In this document: positions 16,350 to 30,300 of the stretch, one piece after another
Layout: each line of letters opens with the position of its first letter
Numbering within the stretch: position 1 is the stretch's first letter
From: Sycon ciliatum
Lineage: Eukaryota > Porifera > Calcarea > Leucosolenida > Sycettidae
DNA: 64,000 bases
Assembly: GCF_964019385.1 (NCBI RefSeq)
Contig: NC_088647.1
Location: forward strand, 18,150,330 to 18,214,329
Direction: 5' to 3'
Program-made: the position numbers and the translations under genes
Notes under the pieces: model-generated
What the model was told of the DNA's origin: nothing
The model's input: only the letters and a program-made list of their open reading frames with translations
Database searches by the model: none

Positions 16350-16688
16350 ACACAGGTGATGGCCAATACTGGAAGGCTTGGTGAAAATGTAATCGATCAT
16401 AGCAAATAGTCTAGCAAGCTTGTGCCTGCGGCGGTTCGAGCGAGTGCTTCACAGTTCGCAATATTCAGCTGAATAAAATGCTGCAAATCAGGAATATTTT
16501 GTATTTTTCAAATGCCGAGGCTTCGTACGAAATCTGTATTAAACCCACATTTTTGCAAAGAAGGTATACCGTTAGTGAGCACTTTACACAGACAAAGATA
16601 ATATGCACGCGAACGGGCCTTCATGAAAACAGAAGACATGTTTCGCATACAAAATCTTTTCTGATTTGCTGGTTTGCTAAACGCTTAC
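16350..16688. other. Start of the intron after the last espin exon found
   Basis: Lies 3' (minus strand) of the donor at 16688. No acceptor plus coding continuation is recognised here or further left, so the 3' end of the espin-like gene is missing from this annotation. Confidence 0.35.
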
Positions 16689-17448
16689 CTTTGACTTCTT
16701 CCTGACTTGCTGGAATATCATCTTGAACACTTTTATCATCATCATCATCAGAGCTGTCTGAGGACGAGAATAGCTTTCGTCCTGCATCCGTGGGTTTCGC
16801 CATCTGAATTCGTTGCATGAGAGGCGAAGCACGCGCGTCTGGCAACGGTGAGGGCGAGGGCTTGCGTATCCGGGAGCTTGGGCTTGGCTCAATGAACAGA
16901 GCTCTGCCGCGGATGGGCAGCGGTGACTCCCTGTCGCTACCAGCAGCTTTGTCTGATGCTGTGCTGAGACGATTGAACCGTGCGGGAAGAGTAGCAGAAC
17001 GGGCTCTTGCATCCGCACTGTCAGAAACTTCATCTTCTTGCGTCGGTCCGCCACCGGTCTGCTCCGCGTTGTCAGAATCATGAATGCTCTTCGTTTCCCC
17101 ATCACTATCCTCAATCGTTAGCAGTACCATCGAGTCGACAGTTTTGGGTGGAACGTCCGGAGAGTCATTGGCAGCGGCAACACAAGGACTCCCTCCGTCT
17201 GTGTCTTCAATTGCCCCTCGGTTTATCAATGAAGTTTCTTCGTCGCCAAATTCCTCATGGCCGCTTGACATCATCATTCTGAGTTCGCTGTGGTCCATGT
17301 CTTTGCCTTGCTTCTTGTCCGGCCTGTGACCCACGGTGTTGCTACGAATTTTGCTGAGCAAGCGCATGGGAACAGCGTACGGGGTATCCGTGTGACCGGC
17401 CTTGTCTGTCGATTTCCCCGGACGTGGACTGGGAGGCATACGAGTTCT
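16689..17448 (-). CDS. Espin-like exon 9
   Basis: 760 bp of disordered, Ser/Pro/Asp-rich coding sequence. Includes [20 protein letters not shown] and an acidic patch ([12 protein letters not shown]). Its acceptor is preceded by about 260 bp of CT microsatellite on the coding strand. Donor AAAG|GTAAGC, phase 1. Confidence 0.8.
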
Positions 17449-17453
17449 CTGTA

Positions 17454-17500
<47 letters not shown>

Positions 17501-17526
17501 GAGAGTGAGAGAGAGAGAGAGAGGAG

Positions 17527-17583
<57 letters not shown>

Positions 17584-17586
17584 GAG

Positions 17587-17630
<44 letters not shown>

Positions 17631-20600
17631 GAGAGAGAGAGAGAGGGAGGGAGAGAGAGAGAGGGGAGGGAGGAAGAGAGAAAGAGAGAGCGGGGGGGGG
17701 GGGGGGGGAGAGAGAGGAACGATAAATAACAAATCAGTTCACATGTCATTGGAATCATTTATGGGCCAACACTGGTAGGGTAGTTCTTCATTGACTACAG
17801 TTAGCTAGGAACATTCTGATGAAGATGTTTGTTGGATTTGTCCAGTCACAGCTACTAGTATCAGTCATAGTAACAAGGCCCAAGGTATAACAAGAGAGGC
17901 AGAGAGAAAGAGACACAGAGAAAGACAGGCTGACAGATAGACAGGCAGACAGATAAACAGACGGAGAGGCAGATAACGTTAGTGTGTGTCTGAGAGAGAA
18001 ACAGACAGAGACAGAGTAAGACAGAGAAAACAGACACAGAGAGAGAGAAAGAGGGAGAGAGAGAAAGAAAGCACGAAAGAGAGAAAGAGAGAAAGAGACA
18101 CAGAAAGAAAGAGAGAAAAGAGACAGACAGATCATAGACGGAGAGAGAGACAGACAGACAGACAAAGACACAGTGCCAGAGATGAAGATAGAGACAGAGA
18201 CACACAGAACCAGAGGAAGGAAGAAGTGTGCGTATATGAGTGTGGAGGGGGACAGGGAAGAGAATAACGAGAAATACCATGAGATAATGCTCAGAACAAA
18301 ATAGAACTATCTTCAAGTAAAAACATAATTGTACCAAAATATCATGAAAAACCCACATTCAATCCAGCTATTTCGTACTGCCTTTGATTTTCAATCTAAT
18401 TAGTTTTTCAAATATCGTAAATCATCCATAAATTATACTTTTGAAGTTTACCTGTGGGTTTGGTAATGTGCCTGCTCTCTGTAATGCGTCTTTTTTGGCT
18501 GCCTCAGACACGGCTTCATCTATGTTGATTTCACGCGATGACGACTTGGCACGGTCATCCTGTGTCAGGCCCGGCATGTCCTCTCTGGGTGGCAGTGCCG
18601 GGGAGCCATCGTTTGTAGTGAACGAGGTGGCCGACGCTGCTGCAGCGGCGGCCGAGGCGTGAATCTCTTCGGCTTCGTCATCGCGGAACGCACGATTCTG
18701 CCAGGAGGCCTGTCGTAGCATATCGGCGGCCCACTCGCGACACTTGCTATCGGTACTGTTGACGGCTAGGTCGACGGCAGTGAATCCATCCTGTGTAGAT
18801 AGATACATTGGGAAATAGAACATGAGCAATGCTATTAAATCACTATTATTTGAAATCGTTTGGCGTCAAAATCTTATTGTTTTGATTATATTATGAACCA
18901 ATGTAATCATGGATAATAAGGAGAATGACAAATTGGTACTAGTTACGACTAACTACTTACGTTGGCTGGCAGTTAGTCGTAAATTTATACCATTTTGTCC
19001 TTCTCCTTTTTATTTATATTTTACTCTGCAAAGTCAAATGGGAAAATAGCCCAGTAGTACGAAGAGTAAGAGAAAAACCGGCAACCGGCAAACCACACGT
19101 CAGTCGAACCACCAAGAAACTAGTCTCTCTTAATGCTGCAACTGCAAGTAGCAAACCACACGTCACGTATGCAAGCTAACATTGCAATGATCATGGGCGC
19201 GCGCGGGCAGTAACCGTAATTGGCGCGTAATAACTTCATGCTATGAAGTAATGATCATTCGTGAATACAGACAATTTTCACGTTAGCGCACAGTTAGTAC
19301 AGACAAGCAAACAAGTAAACATGTCTAAGAATGTCCACAATGCACACAGCAAGGAACAACAGCACACTTCACACTGAGATGTCACCTCAGGACAGTCGTA
19401 TTGATTATTACAAGAGTGAAGGGGGGGGGGTGACATTGTATGACTCTCATGGTAACATGTGTCAGTATGGAGGGGTCAAAGAGCAGTAGCAAGGCAGAAT
19501 ATTAAACTAGATCTCTATCATGGCCAGCAATTGAGGACATCTGAGAGTTGTAATTTTTGTACTCCTCCGAGGTGTGATTTTTGGCGTGCTGGGCCAAGCA
19601 CAAGGAAGCCATCTGCAAAAAAACTGCAGAAAATGGTTGTTGTTTGATCCTTTGGTGTAATCTTTGTTTCTAGTCGAAGCTAGTTGCTGTTTGGAGCAGA
19701 AACGCTGAAATTGACTATTTTCTGCATGTACTCATACATGTACTCATGTACTCAGGCATGCAGTCTCACTCGTATTTTAGCTCTTTTTCTGGAATGGATG
19801 CTGCTCTGCGCTCGTGGAGCAGCTGAAAAGGACCACTGGTATGTCTGGTTCCTGGTTTGAAAGTGGAGAGTCGACTTTTGTGCCTTGAAAAAGGAGTAGA
19901 GAGCGATAGAGGTACGTCTGTTGCTTATTTTTGAGTGCTCCTCGTACATTTTTGATCGTGATAGAAATTCTCAGACCAAAGTCAGACCAAAGTCAGCGCG
20001 ATGATGGTCGTACAATTTTCTTGTGGATTTTTTAGTTGTTTCATCTCGTATCTATGTCAGTATCGTGATGGTGAAGTGGAGAGGGTGATTTTCTTCCTCT
20101 AGGCTTCGTTCGGCCGACTTTGCTTCGTCCTCGTTGAAAAGTGATCCTGAAAAAAAGGTCGATTCGAAAAATTATGTTGATTTTCAATGTACGTGATGAC
20201 ATGCGATTGCTGGCTATGCTTTCGGTCATGCCTGGGGTATTGCGCTTGATAATTCAAGGCATTCACTCACATTATCTGTTGCTGACATATCAGCTCCGTG
20301 TGCCTTCAGTATGACCAGACACTGTAGCTGACTGCACGTACAGGCAACATAGGAGGAGTACACACAACATGATATCTGTCAATCTAAGATGCATACTACT
20401 GCCGCGCCGACCCGGCCTTTAAAGTTACTCTGCATTACTGACAAATGTGACACTTCAAAACTGTGGTATGATCTTTTCAACGCGCTCATGTGGACTCTGC
20501 ACACTGAAATGTACTTTGCTGCCAAGGTTCAAGTCTTTCCGACCTTCAGTGTTCAGCTTTTCACACTCTGATGTATTGCGTATAACGACAGCATGTATTC

Positions 20601-23129
20601 CTGTAAAAGCCAGTGTGAGGGTAAGTCTTCTATTCAAATCAGGCATGGTTACTTTTTTTTTAATTCACACAACATTTTGGCAGTTTAAAAAAAAAATTTG
20701 GCTATACTAGTATTCGGCACCGACCCACAAAGCCGAAATTAAAACGCTGATGAAATGTCTAACATCAGGTTTGGTGATGTATTAACCCCGTGCCGAAAAT
20801 AAATCGCTTCCCAAACGTCGAAAATCGTGAAATGCTGAAATTTTGCTGCGTCGAAATTTTGTATATTTACAGTACTCAAATCTGTGGACAGGAACTGTTT
20901 CGCTCTGTTAGAGCTCCTCGGCACAGCTCAGAGGGCCGAAGCGCAGCTCTCCGCAATGAAATACGTTTCCGTGAAGCAAAGCATTTTTATAAAGAGCTGC
21001 AAACCGCGCCAAGAGTGCTCGAAATGCTCCAAGTATTTACAGTACTGTAAAATGTCAGTCAACACAAGCCACTGGATTAGGACTGTGATAAAGATAGTAC
21101 GTCTTGAGACTCTGCTTGTACTCAAAACAGGTTGGTAATACTTCTCAAGTACGAGGTAGGCTTTCACACAGGACAATGTGGTATGCTGTGTGAATGCCTG
21201 TAGTTCATCAGCTCATGCCATGAAGGAGTATGATCACTATGCGCAGTGCGACTGAAGAGCTCACGGGTGCTTGGTACACAGAGGCCACTCGCTCCTTTAG
21301 GACAGTCCTATGTGGCTAAGTATATGTTATCGCATGGTTGCAAGGGCCTTATGGCATATTATTGCCCCGAGAGGTTAGCCCGAGGGCCGTAGGCCCGAGG
21401 GCTAACCTCGAGGGGCAATAATATGCCATAAGGCCCGCAGCAACCATGCGATAACAAATTTATCACATGGCCCACAGAGCAGACCATTGGGCTGCTGTTG
21501 AAACTATCCCAAATGCCAACACATTATGACCACAATGTATATTGATGTGCTATCATTATCAAAACAGGAAAAATGAAGATATTTCTCCTACACCCTAACA
21601 AAAAGTCTGCTACAGGCCATCAGAGAGTATACAGTACTGAAAGACGGAGACAGAAAAAAGTGCCGGCACGGCATCGTCATGGCAATAGACATGGCAACCA
21701 CAATAAAACACAGCAGAATCATAATTTCAGTTGAAAAGAGTGCTACCACTCAAGAGTTTCTTCATGTTTACATGTGTATCAGGAAGGTGTCAAATACAGT
21801 ACTGCAAGTATTTGACGACTCCCTGGTGTGTAATTCTGAGGACAATTTTTCTTCTTTTTATCAGCTCCAGATAGCTGTATTTTTCATTGCAAAACATTCC
21901 TGAATTGTTGTGTTTGTTGTTCAAGCAAAGGTGAAGGCAGAGGACAGATGACCCTGGTAAGAGTTATGCGTGGCACATGAAGACCACACACAGGCAGTGA
22001 CTTTTCGAGGATCTGAAAACGCACGATGCTGAGTTGAATTTATTTGTGTTATTTCAAATAATTGTTTGTGATCACAGTACCACATGTGCACATCGAGCAG
22101 AAATGAATCTTATCCACAAGCTTACCGACGGTCAGGCTGCCAACATGACTGAACAAATGATCCCTGCAAGCACCACACGGCAGACGTCCGAGGCCATGTC
22201 CATTGCCGGGACGTCCATCTCCAAAAACAATTCCATCTTCGTCTCAATGATACACTGCGACACGTCGTAGAGTCGTACAGTCTACAGAGTCGTCGTAGAC
22301 TCGTAGTACAGTCTAGTCACGCGATCACTGAAATAAACTATTTTTTTGCGGGCAAATAAACTATTTTTTTGCGGGCAATATCGCATATTATTGCCCGCGG
22401 CGCGAAAGGTGCTGATTCGCTGGAGTACGGGCAACAATCACGTGCCATGTGATAATACTGTAATAATGCATGACTGTGGTCCCAGGAGGCCTTACTCTAT
22501 GTGCACCCTGTTCCCCCATCATGTGGGCTCCAAAATTGATCATTTCACGCTGAAGCCACAGTGCTGTTGCTGTTCCAGTGTTACACACAGTGATGCCACC
22601 AATGCGACGCACTGGGCGAGAAACTTTGATTGGGAAAAACCGACAACAGGTGCAGTGCAACCTCCTTGGACCAAGACGGGGGCTCAGTACCGAAAATCTA
22701 AATGCCATGCGTGCAAAAAAAAACAATCACAGTTGGCTTGAGACTCAATTAGACTGAGTTTTCAGTGCCCGTAGGAACGCCATGTGCGTGTGCGCAAGTA
22801 CAACACATTTTGCGGTCAAGAGATGCAGAGCAGAGCAAAGAATAGTACTGTGTACATTTTTGCTTCAAGTTTCTCCCGGGCGTTCAGTTGAAACTCACCC
22901 GTTATCTGCTGCATCATGAGCTGGTGTTCCGCCGTCCAAGTCGGTTGTGTTCCGCGCCTGCTCGCCAATTTTGGGCAACGAGAGGATCCACTCGAGTAGC
23001 TCAGCATGGCCCATAGCTGTACCCGAAGATAACACATTGACGCACGTACAAACAGAGCACAGCCAGTCATTACACCATGGACCTGGACAAATCAGTAATA
23101 GGTGTATGTGATATTCCTACCAAATTGTG

Positions 23130-23160
<31 letters not shown>

Positions 23161-23164
23161 ATGC

Positions 23165-23196
<32 letters not shown>

Positions 23197-26100
23197 ATGC
23201 GCGCACTCGTGTGTGTGTGTGTGTGTGTATTTGTGTGTGTGTATGTGCATGCGCGCGCACTCGTATGTGTGTGTGTGTATGTGTGTGTCTGTATGTGCAT
23301 GCGCGTACACTCGTATGTATGTGTGTGTGTGTGTGTGTGTGTGTAGTAGTAGTAGTGTGTGTGTGTGTGTGTTTGATCTTTTGAGGCTCTGTCTAGTTCC
23401 CGTCTTCTACTTACTTGGAGCTCTCCCTAAGTTAGTTCTCGCCCCCCCAGGGCTCTCCTAGCCTTGCTAGGAGAGCCCCTGGCGTCCAGATAGAAATACA
23501 GGTCGGAGAGGCTCACGGCGCGTCTTCCAGGACAATTTAAATTTTGATATTGTCACTGGCGCGCCGCTCTCCGTCCTCCATCCGCAGTGGGCTAGCTACC
23601 CCTCGGATGTCGCCTCTACCATCCTCAGCTTTTCAGCAACCAGAAAACGGGCGACGTTGTCGCAGGCAGGATCCCCCCAGCAGAAGCGATTCTCTACTAA
23701 AATTCGCTTCGTGGAATGTCAGAACTCTCGTGAATGCTGACGGCCCAATCGAAACTGCTGCGTCTGGACATAGAGTAGTCGAGGACAGGAAGATCAATAC
23801 CGTCATAAATGAGCTGAAGAGACTCGACATCGAAGTGGCTGGACTTCAGGAATCGAAGTGGTTTGGAGCTGAGATCTACAATGTCGCGGATTCGATCGTG
23901 TTGTCGTCTGGACGTCCCGTACCATCTGAAAATTTCAAACGCGGAGAAGGAGTCTGCATCGTCCTGAGAGGCCGTGCACGAAACGCTTTCTCGGCAGGAG
24001 GAAACCAATGGACGGCGGTATCGTCGAGAATTGCACAATGCAAGTTGAAGTTCGTCCACCACGGAAACAAAAACACCTGGATCAATGTGATTGCATGCTA
24101 CGCTCCAACTTTCAGATCAAGTAGGGAGTCCAAAAATGAATTTTTTGCATCCCTGCAAGCGAGCGTAAACTCAGTGCCACCAAGTCAACAATTGATTATC
24201 CTTGGCGACTTCAATGCACGGGTTGGTCTCATCCAGAGTGCTGATCCATGGTATGGGACTTGTGGAGATAATGGGATAGGGGAAACGAACCACGCTGGAC
24301 TGGAACTGCTCCAGTTCTTGACATGCAACAGCCTCACTGTGTGCAACACCTGGTTTGCCAAGAAGCGTATCCACAAGTATACATGGCAGCACCCACGGTC
24401 GAAGAAGTGGCACTGTATCGATTATGCCATTGTCAGGCGGCAAGATCTGCTAGCCTGCACAGACTGCCGCGTTATCCCTAGTGCGGAGTGTAGTACCGAC
24501 CACAATCTTGTATGCTTATCGTTCTGTCTGTCGTACACCGTCAACTTTCGCACCGGAGTAGCACGGCGTTCACGCTTTAATATCCAAGCTCTCATGACCC
24601 GCCCTGGTATGACCGACGAACAATCTAATGCCGTGCAGGCTACTCGGCTCCAATTCGCCTCCGGTGTGCAACACCATCTGCAATCGTCTGGGCCAGCTGA
24701 TACCGTTGATGCCAAGTGGTCGGCATACAAATCTGCCTTGACCTCCAGCGCTGAGGCACACCTGGGCAAACCCGTTCGACTACAACCAGACTGGTTCCTA
24801 GCAGCAGCAGACATCCTCCAACCTCTTTTTGCTGAGCGCACACGCCTCCATCAACAGTGGCGTCAATCAGAGCTGCCAGCGGACCACCGCCGCTTCCTCG
24901 ATGTCCGAGGTAGATGTCGTACCGCAGTTGGTGCAGCGAAGAGTGCATGGTTGGAGCAGAGAGCTAGCACTGTGGAGCGTGGCAAATTTAGTGGTAAGCA
25001 CGTTTGGTCCGCCATCCGAGACATTCAACGGTGCTATTCGGGACTCCGATCCGTCACCATCCATCCGGTCCGTAATGCTGAGGGCATAGTTTGCACGTCT
25101 TTGGAGGAGCAGGAAGACTGCTGGTCCACTCACTTCTCGAACTTGCTCAATGTCCCCAGTACCTTCAATGCCTCCACCGTTGCTAACATCCCTCAACGTG
25201 AGCCTGACGAGTCTCTGGCAGTCACACCAACAATGGAAGACCTTGTCGTCGCCATCAGACACCTTGCAAATGGCAAAGCTGGAGGTTCCTCGCGTATAGT
25301 CCCCGAGCTTGTGAAAGCAGGTGGCCATGATTCCCTGGACGCATTGCTGGATCTCGTCCAACTTGCTTGGACGACGGCCACTGTTCCGCAGGAATGGCGC
25401 GATGCCGAGTTGGTTCCTGTTCCCAAGAAGGGCGACCTGTCCAAATGTGATAATTGGCGGGGTATTGCCCTTCTTGATGTTGTTGGCAAGGTGTGTGGCC
25501 GCATGATTCAAGATCGCCTGCAGTTGTTGGCTGAGTCGGAACTCCCAGAGTCCCAGAGCGGCTTTCGGCCAGGCAGGGGCTGTGTTGATGCCATCTTCTC
25601 GCTCCGCCAGCTAATCGAGAAAGCATACGAACATCGTCAGCAGCTCTTCTGTGTGTTTGTGGATTTGAAAAAGGCGTACGATTCTGTACCACGCGCTGCT
25701 CTCTGGGTGGCCTTGGGCCGACTTGGGGTCCCGCAACAGCTAGTGGCCCTGATTAAGGCTTTCCACACCTCTACCTCTGCCTCGGTCCGAGTTGGCAACT
25801 CCACCTCTGATGAGTTCCCTGTGGTTAATGGTCTCCGACAAGGATGTGTCATGGCACCCGTTCTCTTTAACCTGTACTTCGGGGCGGTTGTTGAGACATG
25901 GCGTGCCCGGCTAAAGGATGCAGGTCGTAGTCACTCTGTCAGCATCCAGTTTTCCATCGATGGCCAACTCTACCCCCGCTCATCATCGCGCAGGGCTGGC
26001 GAGTCACTGTCTGTTAGTGACCTGGAGTATGCTGATGATGCCGTTCTCGTGTCTGAATGCCGTAGTGATGCTGAGTTTGGTGTGGAGCTCTTCTGTAGTG

Positions 26101-27336
26101 TTGCCCGAGAATTTGGACTAACTGTGAGCATCGCCAAGACGAAGATCATGACGGCGGGCCATGGGGTCTCTGCTGAAGACTCGGCTGACATCGTTCTCCC
26201 CCTTGGCACTATCGAAGCCGTGCCGAAGTTCACCTACCTAGGATCCATAGTGACCCCTGACAGTCGTTCTTCATCCGACATCAAGCGCCGTATTGCCGAA
26301 GCCTCAAAGGCCTTCGGAGCCCTCCAGAAGGTATTCACTGACAGATCTCTGTCCCTCTCTAGTAAACGCCACCTGTACATGGCCTGCGTTTCCTCAATAT
26401 TACTGTATGGCGGAGAGTGTTGGACCCCACTCCAACGGGATATCAGAAGTTTGGATAAATTCCACCATCAATGCATCCGGACTGTCCTCAGCATCACCAA
26501 GCCTCGTCAGTGGTCCGAGCGGCTGTCATCCACAGACCTGCGGAACCGTTGGGGAGACCCAGTACTGATGTCTACACGCCTCCGCAATCGGCGTCTGGAA
26601 TGGACTGGGCACGTTGCGCGTATGGATGAGGATCGCACCCCCCTCCAACTCCTCTTTGGGTGGCTGCCTGTGCCTCGGCCGTTTTGTGGTCCCCGGCGAC
26701 GGTGGAAAGACACGGTGATGACCGACCTCAAGGTTGCACTGCAACAGCCATCTCAGTGGTTCATCCTTGCTCAGGACCGCCAACAGTGGAGGGAAGTACG
26801 GGTTGCCCCTCAGTCGAGCTCCACCATGCCCAAGTCTGTGCATTGCGCAGTGTGTGACCGGAACTTCTCACGGGTCTCGGATAGGACGCGGCACAAGTGC
26901 ACCACTCAGAGACGGCTTCCCATCCAGCTCCAGCGTGGGTCAGTGCAATGCCAGAACTGCCAGAGGTGGTTCCGCAGCAAGGGTGGCTACTCTGTTCATC
27001 GATGCCAGCCTGTCACGAGTTCTCCTACACCAACAGTCAGTCTGTCTGTGCCACTTTCAGCTTGTTGCCAGCAGCACTGCCCAACATGTCAGCGATGCTT
27101 CCGTTCTGCGGCCGGGTTCAAGCGTCACAACTGCAATCGTGGTGCGAGACCATCTGCTGCTGAGAGAGCAGCTCTGCCCCTCAGCTGCCCACGTTGTAAA
27201 CACAATTTCCGCCGGCAGCAGGACCTAGCCAGACATTCGCGGTCCTGCTTGTGATCCGTGTCCCGTTTTCTGGTCCCCTTTCCATAGGGGTGACACTTGC
27301 CCCTCTGGGCAGTCATGCTGCTAGTAGTAGTAGTAG

Positions 27337-27374
<38 letters not shown>

Positions 27375-30300
27375 AATATATGAAGTGTACAAAGCATGAT
27401 GCTTATGGAGACCTACCAGCAGCGAAGTGAACCGGTGTTGCACCGTCCTGTGTTTTCGCCAGCACGACCTCCTCTCCCTGAGTTGTCACCAACCACTGTG
27501 CACGCAAAGTAACAACACCACAGGAAGCCTATGAAGAAGCAACAGATGACATCCAAAATTACGTATGAACGCTTCAGCTGTTTTTCTCTCTGTATAAAGT
27601 TAACGAACGGTCGCAAACATTTACTTCAAGCAGGAACAGAGTGAGTAGAGAGATTTCGAATTTGCCATTACAGTCGTCCCTCTCTAATCCGGCACTTGTT
27701 TATCCGGAACCCTTGCCAACCGGCGCACTTTCTGACGAAACCGATTTTTTTCGTTCAATTCCTACATCTTGATCCGGCACTTGAATTCCGCCTCCGGCAG
27801 TGACTTTTTGAAACGAATCGCTCAAACTGCACGTAGTTTGATTTCATAATCCGGCAGTCGTAAATCGCGTACCGTACAGGTGCACTCCTTGCCAGGCCAG
27901 GCTAGGCTTGTCCAGGAGACAACGGCAGTCAACCATACTTTCTTATTTTAGCAAGGAGTAGTGTCCTGCCAATTTTCAGGTGTGTGTGTGTGTGTGCGTG
28001 TGTGTGCAAGAGTACATGTGAACATGTTCTCTGTTTTACTTTATCACTTTATCACTGTGTATATTCCCGGAGAACAATTGAGAACATATGATACATGGAT
28101 GCAATTTGGTAGGGCCGGGTCAGAGGGCAGGATTTCTTAATCCAGCACCCTCGTTAATCCAGCAGAAAACGCCGTAGCAAAAGGTGCCGGATTAGAGAGG
28201 GAATGTATCTTCAGTGCCAAAAAATCACATGCTTGAAGTTTCAACTAAATTTTACACGATTGGCTCCTCAATAGTCCTTTCAGACTACGTAATGTGAATC
28301 CAAGCTGCATAAGCCTTTTGACAATTACGACTCGAAGCCTGACTATCAAATTTATAGTCCAAAGAGAGTTTGGATTCTTCATTATGTACACTGGGTGAAG
28401 TGAGCACTGCCTGGAATTCCGTGAAACCTGGCCAAAAACGTCTTCCCAACCTTTTTCCGATTTTTTTCAAAATTTGATTGAAAAACCAAGGCACATTCTT
28501 TCCCGAAATAGACCACAAACCAGTCAGTGCACACATTCCTCACGTTAACCCTCTGCGTGCTGAGTACAAGTTAACTCGCGCTTTATGCATGACCTGATCC
28601 ACTACGTAAGAGTTAACTCGCAAAAAAATCCGCGCGATATATCCCAGTGCATAGACCAGTGTACAAACTTTCGTTACTTCGTCAAACATGAACGCATCGC
28701 GACAATCAATACACCGTTGGAAAGGCCTTGACCTCATCTTTCCGGGGATAGGATAAGAATTCATCGAGCGGGAATTAGATGAACACGGAAATCACGGGCC
28801 AGAGGGAACGCGAATATTTTGTTCATGATTTCTTTTTGTTGAGGAGCGTGCCAGGGGATTTCCCTTTGGCACGGCGCATGCGTGACATCAAATGAAGCGC
28901 TTGGATCTCAGCTTTGCAGCGCAGGTTTAATCGTGAAAATCGGTTGAATTTGGGCAACAATCCGAACAAGAATGTAAAATTGAGTTGTTGTGCCGTTCCG
29001 AGGCACGGTGGAGTAGTTTGGAGAGGACGTGGAAGTGGCCCTGATGTGTCTAGGGAGCTGAGAGCTGCCAGGATGGATTCGTTTGGTCCTGATCTTTCCA
29101 ACGAGCCCAGGATGATGAAAATCCATCATGGTGGAGTAAAATGAGAATAAATTTCGTTCGGAGCTGTGAGTGCATACTCCACCAAGAGAGTCAGTGCGCT
29201 GGAAAGCCAGTGGAGGATTGGAGAAAAGGTAATAACATAAACTACTGTCGACTCCTAATCTAACGAACACCGTTGTGCAGGAGAAATAGTTCTTTATAGT
29301 CCAAGTTCGCACCTACACTGTGGGTTCAAACTGGGACATCATGGACAAATTCAGGACAACGGTTCGCTGTATCACCAAAATTTGTTACAATTATGCGAGT
29401 TTGTTATCAGTGGAGCTGGCTGTACCTGTACAACATGCAGGTGTCCCCCCTGTGCAGCGCAGTGCACCGTCGTCATGCCATCGTCACAGCGCGAAATCGC
29501 ATCCGCCTTCACGTTCTCCACCATGTGCCGCATGCACTCCAGCCTGCCTTCTTGAGCGGCAAAGTACACAGGTGTTGTACCTGTAGGTCAACACAATCAT
29601 CCATCACAGCATAGCAAACAACACAATCACCCACCACAGCATAGCAAACAACACAATCATCCACCACAGCATAGCAAACAACACAATCACCCACCACAGC
29701 ATAGCAAACAACACAATCACCCACCACAGCATAGCAAACAACACAATCATCCACCACAGCATAGCAAACAACACAATCACCCACCACAGCATAGCAAACA
29801 ACACAATCATCCACCACAGCATAGCAAACAACACAATCATCCACCACAGCATAGCAAACAACACAATCATCCACCACAGCATAGCAAACAACACAACCAT
29901 CCACCACAACATAGCAAACAACACAATCATCCACCACAGCGTAGCAAACAACACAATCATCCACCACAGCATAGCAAACAACACAATCATCCACCACAGC
30001 ATAGCAAACAACACAATCACCCACCACAGCATAGCAAACAACACAATCATCCACCACAGCATAGCAAACAACACAATCATCCACCACAGCATAGCAAACA
30101 ACACAATCACCCACCACAGCATAGCAAACAACACAATCACCCACCACAGCATAGCAAACAACACAATCATCCACCACAGCATAGCAAACAACACAATCAC
30201 CCACCACAGCATAGCAAACAACACAATCATCCACCACAGCATAGCAAACAACACAATCATCCACCACAGCATAGCAAACAACACAATCATCCACCACAGC

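Noticed and set aside
17274-17758. LSLSLS-rich frames at the GA arrays (also at 8418, 58585 and 63618)
   Set aside because: Pure microsatellite translation.
24867-25511. 214-codon minus-strand frame
   Set aside because: Antisense shadow of the LINE reverse-transcriptase region.
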